Assembly (NCBI GenBank): GCA_028819005.1
Contig: JAPPMP010000005.1
Span: 43,646-91,162 of the forward strand
DNA from: Acidimicrobiaceae bacterium
GTDB taxonomy: Bacteria > Actinomycetota > Acidimicrobiia > Acidimicrobiales > Aldehydirespiratoraceae
Length of the DNA: 47,517 nucleotides
Direction: 5' to 3'
A program made the position numbers and the translations under genes. The notes beneath the pieces are model-generated. The model was given only the letters and a program-made list of their open reading frames with translations. It ran no database searches and had not been told where the DNA came from. Position 1 is the first letter of the stretch; the number at the start of each line of letters is the position of its first letter. Positions 7,740-17,499 of this stretch are shown here, in pieces.

Positions 7740-8932
7740 TGGGATCACACGGAATCAAGGACCAGGTGGCGATCATCGGCGTGGGCTGCACACCCTTCGC
7801 CGAGCACTGGGATTCCTCGCTCGACGACCTGATCATCGACGGGGCTCAAGCGACCTATGCCTCCGCGGGAGTTACCCAGGACGACATCGACGCTTTCTGG
7901 TTCGGAACGTCACAGTCTGCGGCCTCCGGTTTGGCCATGGGCAGTCCGCTCAAGATCCACGGCAAGCCGATCACCCGTGTTGAGAACTACTGCGCGACCG
8001 GGTCTGAGGCGATGCGCCAAGCCGCCTACGCGGTGGCCTCGGGAGCGTATGACCTGGTGATGGCCTTGGGCGCCGAAAAAGTGAAGGACGGGGGCTATCA
8101 GGGGCTCAACGCCTTCCCGATCCCGACCGACGGCACGCAGCGGACCCTCACCGCGGCGGCGATGTTCAGCCTGATACTTCCCGCCTACGCAGCCAAGTAC
8201 TCAATCGATGAAGACGATCTGCGGTACGCGGTAGCCAAGATCGCCGAGAAGAACCACTACAACGGCGCCCGCAACCCCCTGGCCCAGTTCCGGCGCGAGA
8301 CGTCGGCGGAACAGATCTGCCAGATGGCGGCGGTGGCCGGGCGCCTGTCGGTGTTCGACTGCGCGGGCGTGGCCGACGGGGCCGCTGGTGCGATCATGTG
8401 CCGAGCCGAAGACGCCCACAAATATTGCGACGACCCTCTGTACATCAAGGCGCTCTCGGTTGTCGCGGGAACCGGTGCAGGGTCGCTTGATCCCGACTAC
8501 GACTACACCACGCTCAACGAGTCGAAATGGGCGGCCGACGACGCCTACGCACAGGCCGACGTCGTCGACCCCGCGGCCGAGATCGCCATGGCTGAGGTGC
8601 ATGACTGCTTCACTCCGACCGAACTGGTGTTGATGGAAGACCTCGGTTTCTCCAAGCGGGGCGAGGCCTATCGTGATGTGCTCGGCGGCGCCTTCGCACT
8701 GGACGGGCGGCTACCGGTCAACACCGATGGCGGCCTCAAGTCCTTCGGCCATCCGGTGGGGGCGTCGGGCCTGCGAATGCTCTACGAGGTCTGGCTGCAA
8801 CTGCGAGGCGCCGCCCCCGGTGATCGCAGAATCCCGACCAGTGACCGGACCCTCGGATTGACCCACAACTTGGGTGGGTACCCCGGCGAGATGGTCAGCT
8901 TCGTAGGCATCTACGGCACCGAACTCGGTTGA
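7739..8932 (+). CDS. Thiolase (acetyl-CoA acetyltransferase-like)
   Basis: 397-residue SCP-x-type thiolase, catalysing CoA-dependent cleavage or formation of 3-ketoacyl-CoA. The nucleophile Cys85 lies in NYCATGSEAMRQAA, the catalytic His motif is HDCFTPTE, and the C-terminal loop GGLKSFGHPVGASG is intact. The second Cys common in biosynthetic thiolases is replaced by a HNLGGYPGE segment, as in SCP-x thiolases. The start overlaps the stop of the preceding gene by one base (TGATG), so the two proteins are probably made together and may form a channel complex. Confidence 0.85.
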   Translation: MGSHGIKDQVAIIGVGCTPFAEHWDSSLDDLIIDGAQATYASAGVTQDDIDAFWFGTSQSAASGLAMGSPLKIHGKPITRVENYCATGSEAMRQAAYAVASGAYDLVMALGAEKVKDGGYQGLNAFPIPTDGTQRTLTAAAMFSLILPAYAAKYSIDEDDLRYAVAKIAEKNHYNGARNPLAQFRRETSAEQICQMAAVAGRLSVFDCAGVADGAAGAIMCRAEDAHKYCDDPLYIKALSVVAGTGAGSLDPDYDYTTLNESKWAADDAYAQADVVDPAAEIAMAEVHDCFTPTELVLMEDLGFSKRGEAYRDVLGGAFALDGRLPVNTDGGLKSFGHPVGASGLRMLYEVWLQLRGAAPGDRRIPTSDRTLGLTHNLGGYPGEMVSFVGIYGTELG

Positions 8933-9221
8933 TCCGTGGACCTGGAGCTGTTCTTTGGATCGAAGTGCTTTCGTTGAGATGGTTTAGATGGAACCGCAAG
9001 GGAGGTGCACATGATGGATTTTGGCAGCGAATCAGTTTCGATGGGAACCGCGCTCTTTCGCCGGTGCGGCTCCACCGAGTTTGGTCAATAGAAACTTGAT
9101 CTAGCCCGCTCCAACTGGAGTTCTTCCGTGCCGGTCGTATTATGAGCGGCGGGAGCCGAGTGGAGGTGCGCATTGATATCAGCGATCTCAACAAATGATG
9201 TCGACGAGATCGTTGCATCCA
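8933..9221. other. Intergenic stretch with small ribosome-binding-site-led frames
   Basis: Between the thiolase stop and the NYN relic. It contains two short plus-strand frames, each behind a strong Shine-Dalgarno (AGGGAGGTG near 9000; GGAGGTG near 9162), described separately. Nothing else recognisable. Confidence 0.6.
9011..9091 (+). CDS. Possible 26-residue small protein
   Basis: ATG-started frame of 26 codons (begins MMDFGSESVS) preceded by AAGGGAGGTG with correct spacing, stronger than most ribosome-binding sites in this window. No homology is recognised. It could be a leader peptide for the next truncated frame or chance. Confidence 0.3.
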   Translation: MMDFGSESVSMGTALFRRCGSTEFGQ

Positions 9222-9260
9222 CTATTCGAGTCGCTCGACTGGGTGAGGCCGATCTACGTC
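9173..9260 (+). pseudogene. 5' fragment of an unidentified gene
   Basis: A TTG start six bases after GGAGG opens a protein-like frame, ISTNDVDEIVASTIRVARL then GEADLR. After about base 9260 it turns into low-quality sequence antisense to the NYN gene. The retained part looks like a genuine N-terminus cut off at the point where the opposing NYN gene also loses its end. The RVARLGEADL segment faintly recalls BREX-associated BrxE-type proteins, but is too short to assign. Confidence 0.3.
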
Positions 9261-9620
9261 GATGCCCTTTTCGCGGCCCACCCAACGCGCGGTCCCCCGT
9301 CGTGCTGTCTCCATGTAGGCCATCGGCCGTGCGCACACCTTGACGCCTGTTTCGTTTGCCCAGCGGGCCATCTGGATTTTTGTGGCCCGCTCCAGATCGC
9401 CGCCGCTTCGCATGTCGGGAACCGCTCGGTAGACCCGAACACCAGTGAGCACCCTTCCAGGATCCTTGCTTTGGCCCAGATCGCAGAGCAGTTCGCCGAC
9501 TTTCAGCGGGTGGACGTGGCCGACCTGGGCCGGGGGATCGGCACGTTCGAAAAACGAAGCGCGGGCGCGGTGGTACACATCCTGATAGTCGATGAATACA
9601 ACAACGCGGTCGCCAGGCAC
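9222..9620 (-). pseudogene. NYN/PIN-like nuclease gene, 3' truncated
   Basis: GTG start at 9620 gives VPGDRVVVFIDYQDVYHRAR, the N-terminal strand and first acidic residue of NYN-domain (PIN-like) RNases, followed by VLTGVRVYRAVPD and a REKGIDVD segment, where the family has the conserved EKG-x-DV-x-L helix. The protein then ends in unrelated residues (RPHPVERLE), so the last third with the remaining acidic residues is missing. The frame upstream to 9683 runs through a terminator-like hairpin and is not trusted. A second truncated NYN gene is at 45265-45579. Confidence 0.6.
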
Positions 9621-9636
9621 GAGAACAAAAAAGTAG

Positions 9637-9669
9637 CCCCGCCATGCCCTGGAACCAGGGCAGGCGGGG
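9637..9669 (-). terminator. Strong hairpin with T-run, minus strand
   Basis: Arms CCCCGCC-A-TGCCCTGG and CCAGGGCA-GGCGGGG pair over 15 bp with one bulged A and a two-base turn. Read on the minus strand it is followed four bases later by TTTTTT, the form of an intrinsic terminator, just upstream of the NYN start at 9620. It may end upstream transcription or act as an attenuator. Confidence 0.7.
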
Positions 9670-9848
9670 AAGAATACGGCCAATGTACCAGACGTGACGG
9701 AACTCGAACAATCCCATTTGTAAAAGATGGAGAAGCGTCAATGTAATCGAATCGGCACCACTGCGGTGCAGGCACTGACCCACTGTGGCATTGCGTCTGC
9801 GGCGAGGGTCACGGCTACGATCAGCACCCGAAGCTTCAAGGGGGAAAT

Positions 9849-12289
9849 GTGGTCCTTCGTCCACTTGCCGGGATTCAAGTCGTCGACCTGACCGTTGAAC
9901 GCGGCGAACTCTGCGGTCGGATCCTGAGCGATCTCGGGGCCGAAGTCGTCCGAATCGAACCCCCGGGCGGTTCTCCCTCACGCACAATGGCGCCGATCGA
10001 CGGTGACCATTCGCTGTTCTGGACTTTCCGCAACTGCGGCAAGCTCAGCGCGGTGATCGACATGTCCGATGATGACGACCTCGATTCGCTCCATAGGCTC
10101 ATTTATGCGAGCGATGTGGTGATCGACTCCGCAGAGCCGGGAACGCATGTGGACCCTCGACTCGACGCGGACGGGCTCTCGGCAAACAACCCTCACCTGA
10201 TCGCGGCTTCCATCACGGCCTATGGCCGAACCGGTCCCTGGGCCGGCCGCGACGTGCCCAACGCGGTTCTCGAAGCGACCGGCGGGATGGCCTTCAAGGC
10301 AGGCACCCACGAGGGAGGCCCGATCCTCCCGCCGGGCAACATCGCAGACGACACCGCCTCTTTCACCACGGCATTCGCGATCCTGTGTGCTCTTTGGCAG
10401 CGCAACAACACGGGCGCCGGCCAGGTCATCGACGCGTCGGTCAACGAGTGCGTGGCCCAGATCACGGACTGGTCGCTGTCGAACTGGAGCCGCTCAGCCG
10501 ACGCCGGCCAGCCGTCGTCAGAGCAGCGAGCTGGACCGGGAGTCGTCTACACGATCATCCCGTGCGCGGACGGATTCGTCCGGCTGATCGTGCTGAGCCC
10601 GCGCCAGTGGCATGCCATCCGCTCCTGGCTGGGCGAACCCGACTATCTCCAGGATCCCGAACTCGACACCTTCATCGGACGTCTGATGATCGCAGACGCG
10701 GTGCTCAACCCCCTGTACGCCGAACTGTTCTCGACCATGACCATGGCCGAAGTGTCTGAACAGGCCCAGGCACGGGGGATTGTCTGCACTCCGTTCTTGA
10801 AACCCGGCGATGTGCTGGTCAATCCGCACTTCGAAAGCCGCAAGACCTTCGACGACGTGACGATCGACGATGGCCGGACCATGAAACTGCCCTCGGGTTG
10901 GTTCGAGATCGACGGAGAGCGCTGCGGGCCGACGGGCCGCCCTCCCATCGTCGGCGAACACACCCGGGATGTGTTCGCCTCGTTGTCCAGGACGGGTCCG
11001 GAGATCCGCGACCAGAAACTGGCCAGAATCGCCCACGAGTGGGAGCAGTCAGAAGCTGACCCCCCGGAAGGCAAGGCGCTGCCTCTGAGGGACGTGCGAG
11101 TGATGGACTTCGGGCATGGCGGGGTCGGCGTGGAATGCGGGCGGATGTTCGGCGAGTACGGCGCCGATGTGGTCAAGATCGAGAGTCGCAGCTACATCGA
11201 CTTCATCCGGGCCGTGCTCGGCGGGGAGATGTCCCCGTCGTTCGCCTCGTCGAACCGCTCCAAACGGAGTCTCGGCGTCAATGCCAAGACCGAGCGAGGA
11301 CTCGAGCTGTTGCGACAGATGGCCTGCGGCGCCGATGTGGTCATCGAGAACAATTCCACCGGAACAATGGAGAACATGGGGCTCGACTACGACGTGATGG
11401 CCGCAGAGAACCCCGATGTGGTGATGGTCTCGAGTCAGCTCATGGGATCGCGGGGTCTCTGGGCCGACTGGTTCGGATACGGTCCCAATACCCAGGTGAC
11501 CGGCGGTTTGGCTCACCTTTGGAACTATGAGGACCACCCCGAACCAGCGGGCAACCAGGCGATCTACCCCGATCATCTCGCGGGTCGAGTCTGCGCTGTG
11601 GCGGTGATGGCCCACCTCCTCGGCCAACGGCTGGACCGCGCAATCGGCGGGGCGCACGTCGAGGTTTGCCAGGTCGAGCAAGCGGTCTCCACGATCGGTG
11701 ATCTGCTGGCGAAGGAGTCACTGGTCCCCGGTTCAGTTCAACCCCGAGGCAATCATTCCGACCACGGTTCGCCCTGGGGGCTGTACAGGTGCGCCGGGGA
11801 CGATGACTGGGTTGCGATCTGCGTGCGCGACGACAGCGAATGGCAATCACTGGTCGAGGTGATGGGGTCACCGGCTTGGGCCACGAGCCCAGAGCTCGTC
11901 GACGAGCAGGGCCGGCGTGCCAACGAAGCCGCCGTTGACGAGAAGATCTCTGAGTGGACCGGCGCCATGTCCAACGCGGAAGTGGCCGATGTCTGTCTCG
12001 CCGGGGGAGTTCCCGCGGGGGTCATGCACACCGCGAGCTCGCAATCCACCGATGCTCACCTGCTGGCCCGCGGCTACCTGCACCGGATGTATCAGCCGCC
12101 GATCGGCAACATGATCTTCGAGGGCGCCGCATTCCATGCCTCAGCCATGGACGGCCCCGACATCTTCCCGGCTCCGGGGCTCGGCGAGCACACCCGCGAA
12201 GTCGCTTCGGAATGGCTGGGTCTCGACGACGCCGAGATCGAGGATCTGGTGGCTGAGGGAGTGCTGGAGATCGACCTGGCAGCCGGCGA

Positions 12290-12293
<4 letters not shown>
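9849..12293 (+). CDS. Tandem two-domain CaiB/BaiF CoA-transferase
   Basis: 814 residues, about twice the size of a family III CoA-transferase. Residues 1 to about 385 form one CaiB/BaiF unit (starts PLAGIQVVDLTVERGELCGR; GRTGPWAGRDVPN; GAGQVIDASVNE). Residues about 415-814 form a second (PLRDVRVMDFGHGGVGVECG; DVVKIESRSYIDF; GGAHVEVCQVEQ). Such enzymes move CoA between acyl-CoA and free acids; single-chain double forms are known in actinobacteria. The GTG start is preceded by AAGGGGGA. The gene converges with the inositol-phosphate synthase gene, their stops sharing one CTAG. Substrate unknown; thiolase, hydratase and SDR neighbours suggest a degradation pathway. Confidence 0.85.
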
Positions 12294-13591
<1,298 letters not shown>

Positions 13592-13716
13592 CCCCTGATC
13601 ATAAGCAGGCCGTGTGAGAATCGGGTTCGCTGCTCGAAGTGTTGCTCGGCACGGGTTCGCTCTAGAGTCGCGACCATCACAACAGCCGAACCGGACAACC
13701 AACCTTGGAGACCGCG

Positions 13717-14187
13717 ATGAGCAACGCAGCGAAAGCCTACGAACTTCTCAAAGCCAAAGAGGGTTTCGATGAGGGCCACGGCGACTGGTTCGAGATAACC
13801 CAGGAACAGATCAACCAGTTTGCCGACTGCACCATCGACCATCAGTTCATCCACATCGATCCCGAGCGTGCTGCGCCCGTCTTCGGCGGAACGATCGCCC
13901 ACGGATTCTTGACGCTGTCGATGCTGACGTATCTCACCAGCTCCATTGAGCAGGACCTCCCACCGCTCGACGGTGTGATGATGGGCATCAACTACGGCTG
14001 TGACCGGGTGCGGTTCTTGAATCCGGTCATGTCGGGGAGCCGTGTTCGAGCCGGCAGCGTGATCAGCAGAGTGGAGCTGAAGGGAGCGGCGATCAACACA
14101 ACCCGCGTGATCACCATCGAGATTGAGGGAGTTTCCAAACCCGCGTTGATCGCCGAATGGATCGGCCGGGTCGTTTTTGACAGCTGA
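13717..14187 (+). CDS. MaoC-like enoyl-CoA hydratase
   Basis: 156-residue hot-dog-fold hydratase of the MaoC/(R)-specific enoyl-CoA hydratase family. The hydratase motif is recognisable as FADCTIDHQFIHIDPERA (catalytic Asp and His) followed by GGTIAHGFLTLSML. The ATG at 13717 has GGAG six bases upstream. It is first in a three-gene run with an unknown protein (gap 54) and an SDR (gap 12), consistent with acyl-CoA metabolism. Confidence 0.88.
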   Translation: MSNAAKAYELLKAKEGFDEGHGDWFEITQEQINQFADCTIDHQFIHIDPERAAPVFGGTIAHGFLTLSMLTYLTSSIEQDLPPLDGVMMGINYGCDRVRFLNPVMSGSRVRAGSVISRVELKGAAINTTRVITIEIEGVSKPALIAEWIGRVVFDS

Positions 14188-14241
14188 TTGCTGGGACTTT
14201 GAGATGAACCACCAGAATCACCCAACACCAAGGGAGCAGGG

Positions 14242-15045
14242 ATGAACGATTATCCGATCAGAGTCGGTTCCATGTTGTTCACGATGGTCGACCCAGAGAA
14301 GGGCTACGAAGTCGAATACAACCGCTGGTATGAACGCGACCACTTCTATGCCGGTTGCATGATCGGCCCGAAGCTTTTTGCGGGGAAGCGTTGGGTCGCC
14401 ACCAAAGAACTGAAGGATCTGCGCTTCCCTCGCGGCGACACGCCGGTAGCCAGTCCAGTTGAGGCTGGTTCCTATCTGGCGATCTACTACGTTCTCGAAG
14501 GAGGCCACGCGGAACACTTTGCCTGGGGAGCGGACCAGGTGGTGTGGCTCTACAGCAACGGCCGGGGCTTTGCGAACCGGGTTCATGCCCACACAGTTCT
14601 GTTGGAACGCCCTGGTCACCACTATCGCGACGCTGACCCCGTCCCGGTCGAGCTGGCCTTGGACCATCCCTACAAGGGACTCGGAGTGGTGGCGGTCGAC
14701 CCTGCGGCGGGTGTGAGCGAGGAGCAGTTGGTGGCGCATCTCCAGGATGAGGCCCTGCCGGCGCTGATGGAAGACTCTCCGGTCGCGAGCATGGTGTCGT
14801 GGCACTACCAGGACTCCGGCAGCGGCGACACGGACCATGCGCCGATGGATCTGGGCATGCCGCCAGGACCCACCGACCGCCAGCTGCAGTGCTTCTTCCT
14901 CGACGACGAACCGACCGCTGTATGGGACCGATTCCATGCCTACGCCGACGATCTTGCGGCGAGCGGACTCGGCGAGGTCGTTTTCGCCGCGCCGTTCCTG
15001 CCGACCATCGTGGGGACCGACGCCTACACCGACCAACTCTGGTAA
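14242..15045 (+). CDS. Conserved protein of unknown function
   Basis: 267-residue soluble protein, not assigned to a named family. The ATG follows GGGAGCAGGG. It begins with an aromatic, His-containing stretch, YNRWYERDHFYAGCMIGP, and has a second conserved-looking block near HAHTVLLERPGHHYRDADP. The YNRWYERDHF pattern resembles EthD-like dimeric alpha/beta-barrel proteins, suggesting a ferredoxin-like fold with two halves. It has no signal peptide or membrane segment. Lying between a MaoC hydratase and an SDR, it probably belongs to the same lipid or steroid-like degradation step. Confidence 0.55.
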   Translation: MNDYPIRVGSMLFTMVDPEKGYEVEYNRWYERDHFYAGCMIGPKLFAGKRWVATKELKDLRFPRGDTPVASPVEAGSYLAIYYVLEGGHAEHFAWGADQVVWLYSNGRGFANRVHAHTVLLERPGHHYRDADPVPVELALDHPYKGLGVVAVDPAAGVSEEQLVAHLQDEALPALMEDSPVASMVSWHYQDSGSGDTDHAPMDLGMPPGPTDRQLQCFFLDDEPTAVWDRFHAYADDLAASGLGEVVFAAPFLPTIVGTDAYTDQLW

Positions 15046-15057
15046 AGGGGCAACACG

Positions 15058-15849
15058 ATGATTCTTCAAGGCTCGACGGTAATGGTGGTCGGGGTAGGGC
15101 CGGGACTCGGCAGGTCGTGCGCAGCTGCAGCTCTGCGCGACGGCGCCAACGTGATTGCGGTGGCCCGCAATGTGGAGCGCCTGCAGGCAACGGCGACCGA
15201 ACTCGACGCCTCAGGCGATCGGATACTTGTCGCCGGTGCCGACATGATGGATCTGGAGTCGCTCAAGTCAGCGGCCGGCACCGGCTTGGAACGCTTCGGC
15301 AGGCTCGACGCGGTGATCAGCGTTGCAGCGATGGATGCAACAATGGGGACGTTCGCTGACCTCGACGATGAAGGTCTGCGAACGGTGCTGGAGGTCAACG
15401 CACTCGGTGCTGTCAATGTGGTCCGCTCGGTCACACCCGCACTCGCGGCGAACGAGAGCGGTGGCTCGGTCGTGCTGATCGGTTCGCAAGCCTCCCTCAA
15501 GCCGGTGCCCGCGATCCCGCAGTTCGCCTATGCGGCCGCCAAGTCTGCGCTGCTCGCCATGGCCCGGAACATGGCGTCGGAGCTCGGCCCGCAAGGAATA
15601 CGCGTCAACACTGTCATTCCCACCTGGATGTGGGGTCCGAACGTGCAGATGTATTGCGAGTGGCAGGCGTCGGAAAGAGGCGTCACTGCAGAAGAGGTGC
15701 GCGACGAGATCGCGCAGGGCATGGCGCTGCGGGTCATGCCCACCGACGCGGATGTGGCCGAAGCGGCGGTGTTCTTTGCTTCGGACCGGGCTCGGATGAT
15801 CACCGGGCAGCGCCTTTTGGTGAACGCCGGCGAGTTCTTCGACACTTAG
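15058..15849 (+). CDS. Short-chain dehydrogenase/reductase
   Basis: 263-residue classical SDR. The dinucleotide motif is GVGPGLGR (12-19), the catalytic Ser lies in VVLIGSQAS, and the YxxxK pair in FAYAAAKSALLAM; the C-terminus ends TGQRLLVNAGEFF. The ATG follows AAAGGGG. Last gene of the MaoC operon; oxidises or reduces a hydroxy-/keto-acyl substrate of unknown identity. Confidence 0.85.
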   Translation: MILQGSTVMVVGVGPGLGRSCAAAALRDGANVIAVARNVERLQATATELDASGDRILVAGADMMDLESLKSAAGTGLERFGRLDAVISVAAMDATMGTFADLDDEGLRTVLEVNALGAVNVVRSVTPALAANESGGSVVLIGSQASLKPVPAIPQFAYAAAKSALLAMARNMASELGPQGIRVNTVIPTWMWGPNVQMYCEWQASERGVTAEEVRDEIAQGMALRVMPTDADVAEAAVFFASDRARMITGQRLLVNAGEFFDT

Positions 15850-16141
15850 GCCCAACGCTCAGCCCAGACACGCATTGGGGCTTGTGTGACGACTATCGAA
15901 ACGCAAGCGAAGCATTCTCGATGGTTCCCGTCGAGAATATCCGCAAGTTTCATTATATTTCAATGCAACGAATGTGCAGTTTTCCCCAGTTCGTTACTTT
16001 TTCATTGCGGTTTCTTTGCTTAAATGTTGAACAAGGTGCGGATTCTGTATTACTGTTGTGTCTGGGTTCGAGGTCATCTGGGCGCAGGGCCGGATGCTTC
16101 AGACTCGGGAACTTCATTCCCGTCCCCCTCCAGGGAAAACA

Positions 16142-16174
16142 GGGTCCGGTTGGCGTCAACAGCTAGCCGGACCC
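16142..16174 (+). terminator. Possible hairpin terminator
   Basis: GGGTCCGG pairs with CCGGACCC across a 17-base loop and is followed by GAGTCCCTTTTGG. The weak T-run and the distance from the SDR stop make this a tentative terminator. Confidence 0.35.
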
Positions 16175-16185
16175 GAGTCCCTTTT

Positions 16186-16260
16186 GGCTTGACAGCACTG
16201 GAATGGCGTTGGTGGCAGAAGATCCTCCACGACAACGCGGCTGCCATCTACGGCCTGTAA
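16186..16260 (+). pseudogene. 3' remnant of an amidohydrolase gene
   Basis: About 24 residues (LTALEWRWWQKILHDNAA then AIYGL, stop). The KIL-x-DNAA-x-xYGL ending is the typical C-terminus of amidohydrolase-2 (PF04909-type) proteins. The upstream frame is not protein-like. It sits 52 bases before an intact amidohydrolase whose own C-terminus is different, so it is a remnant of another family member. Confidence 0.5.
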
Positions 16261-16300
16261 TCCGGGAGCGGTCGACTTTTGCCCGTTTGCGCGGCGTGCA

Positions 16301-16306
16301 TAGAGT
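16301..16306 (+). promoter_or_regulatory. Leaderless -10 element for the amidohydrolase
   Basis: TAGAGT, six bases, then ATG at 16313; matches the window's TAnnnT-N6-start pattern. Confidence 0.55.
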
Positions 16307-16312
16307 GGCTTC

Positions 16313-17491
16313 ATGGCTGCACTTGATTTCCAGGCGTTCGACGCCGACAACCACTACTACGAGGCGGAGGACGCCTTCATCCGCCATGTCGACCCGAAGA
16401 TGCACAAGCGGTGCATGCAGTGGGCCGAGATCAACGGGCGCAGACGCCTGCTCGTCGGAGGCAGGGTCAACCGCTTCATCCCCAACCCGACCTTCGATCC
16501 CGTGGCCCGACCGGGCTGTCTTGACGACTACTTCCGGGGCAAGGTGGCCAAAGACGACATTGTTGCCGCTTTCGGCGAACTTGTGCCGATTCCTGATGAG
16601 TACCGTGATCGCGACAAGCGACTAGCGGTGATGGACCGTCAGAATCTTGAGGCGTGCTTCCTGTTCCCGACCCTCGGGGTGGGGATGGAGTCATCGCTCG
16701 ACCACGACACCGAAGCGGTGCTGACTGCTTTCGCGGCGTTCAACAGGTGGATTCACGAAGACTGGGGATATTCCTACAAGAATCGCATCTTCGCGGCGGG
16801 ATACATCACTCTCGCCGATGTCGACTGGGCCCTCGATCAACTCGACTGGATGATCGAACGGGATGTGCGCGTGGTCAACATGCGCCCGTCGTCGGTGCCG
16901 GACTCCAGAGGTGGACGCCGTTCGCTCGGCGATCCCGCCCATGACCCGTTCTGGAAGAAGATGAACCAGCACGGTATTACTCTCGCCATGCACTCCGGTG
17001 ACGCCGGCTATGAGTTCTTGAGCGACTACTGGGGGATGACCGCCGAGTTCGAGTCTTTCCGCCAGAATGCCTTCAAGTCGCTGCTCACCTACTCGCCGAT
17101 AAGCGATGCCTTGGCTTCGTTGATCGGGGAGGGCGTGTTGAGCGAGCACACCAATATTCGGGTTGCCACCATCGAAACCGGCTCAGAATGGGTTCAGCCG
17201 CTGTTCAAGAAGTTCGACAAGACCTATCGACAGCAGAAGCACATGTTCGCCGAAGATCCGATTGAAGTGTTCTGCCGACAGGTCTGGGTGTCGCCCTATT
17301 ACGAGGACGACCTGTTGGACTTGCGAGGCAAGGTCGGCGCAGACCACATGCTGTTCGGCTCGGACTGGCCGCATGCTGAGGGCCTCCCCGAACCCACCGA
17401 CTTTGTTCACGATCTGGAGGGCTTCGACTCCTCGGAGATCCGCAAGATCATGCGAAGCAACGGATTGGCGCTGACCCAGCGGGCTGTTTAG
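16313..17491 (+). CDS. Amidohydrolase (amidohydrolase-2 family)
   Basis: 392-residue TIM-barrel metal-dependent hydrolase or decarboxylase. The first metal motif is FDADNHYYE (8-16), the variant common in actinobacterial members. Further ligand segments are ITLAMHSGD (His) and LFGSDWPHAEG (Asp near the C-terminus). ATG 16313 is fixed by the leaderless promoter. Members act on aromatic or lactone acids; the substrate here is unknown. It converges with an MFS transporter gene, 8 bases between stops, which could export or import the same compound class. Confidence 0.82.
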   Translation: MAALDFQAFDADNHYYEAEDAFIRHVDPKMHKRCMQWAEINGRRRLLVGGRVNRFIPNPTFDPVARPGCLDDYFRGKVAKDDIVAAFGELVPIPDEYRDRDKRLAVMDRQNLEACFLFPTLGVGMESSLDHDTEAVLTAFAAFNRWIHEDWGYSYKNRIFAAGYITLADVDWALDQLDWMIERDVRVVNMRPSSVPDSRGGRRSLGDPAHDPFWKKMNQHGITLAMHSGDAGYEFLSDYWGMTAEFESFRQNAFKSLLTYSPISDALASLIGEGVLSEHTNIRVATIETGSEWVQPLFKKFDKTYRQQKHMFAEDPIEVFCRQVWVSPYYEDDLLDLRGKVGADHMLFGSDWPHAEGLPEPTDFVHDLEGFDSSEIRKIMRSNGLALTQRAV

Positions 17492-17499
17492 CAGGCCGT

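Larger units (their letters stand above)
15850..16312. other. Gene-poor stretch with AT-rich segment
   Basis: 463 bases. About 15930-16070 is strikingly AT-rich for this window (TTTCATTATATTTCAATG, TTACTTTTTCATTGCGG) and has no credible ORF. It is followed by short inverted repeats (GGGAACTTCATTCCC near 16108; GGGTCCGG/CCGGACCC at 16142-16174), a relic gene end and the amidohydrolase promoter. It looks like inserted foreign DNA or an unrecognised RNA. Confidence 0.6.

Noticed and set aside
9085..9987. Long Arg-rich minus-strand frame across 9-10 kb
   Set aside because: Composition is typical of a shadow frame; it overlaps the NYN frame and the CoA-transferase start.
16080..16175. tRNA or known riboswitch in the hairpin-rich segment
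   Set aside because: No cloverleaf, T-loop consensus or riboswitch core could be recognised; only simple inverted repeats are visible.
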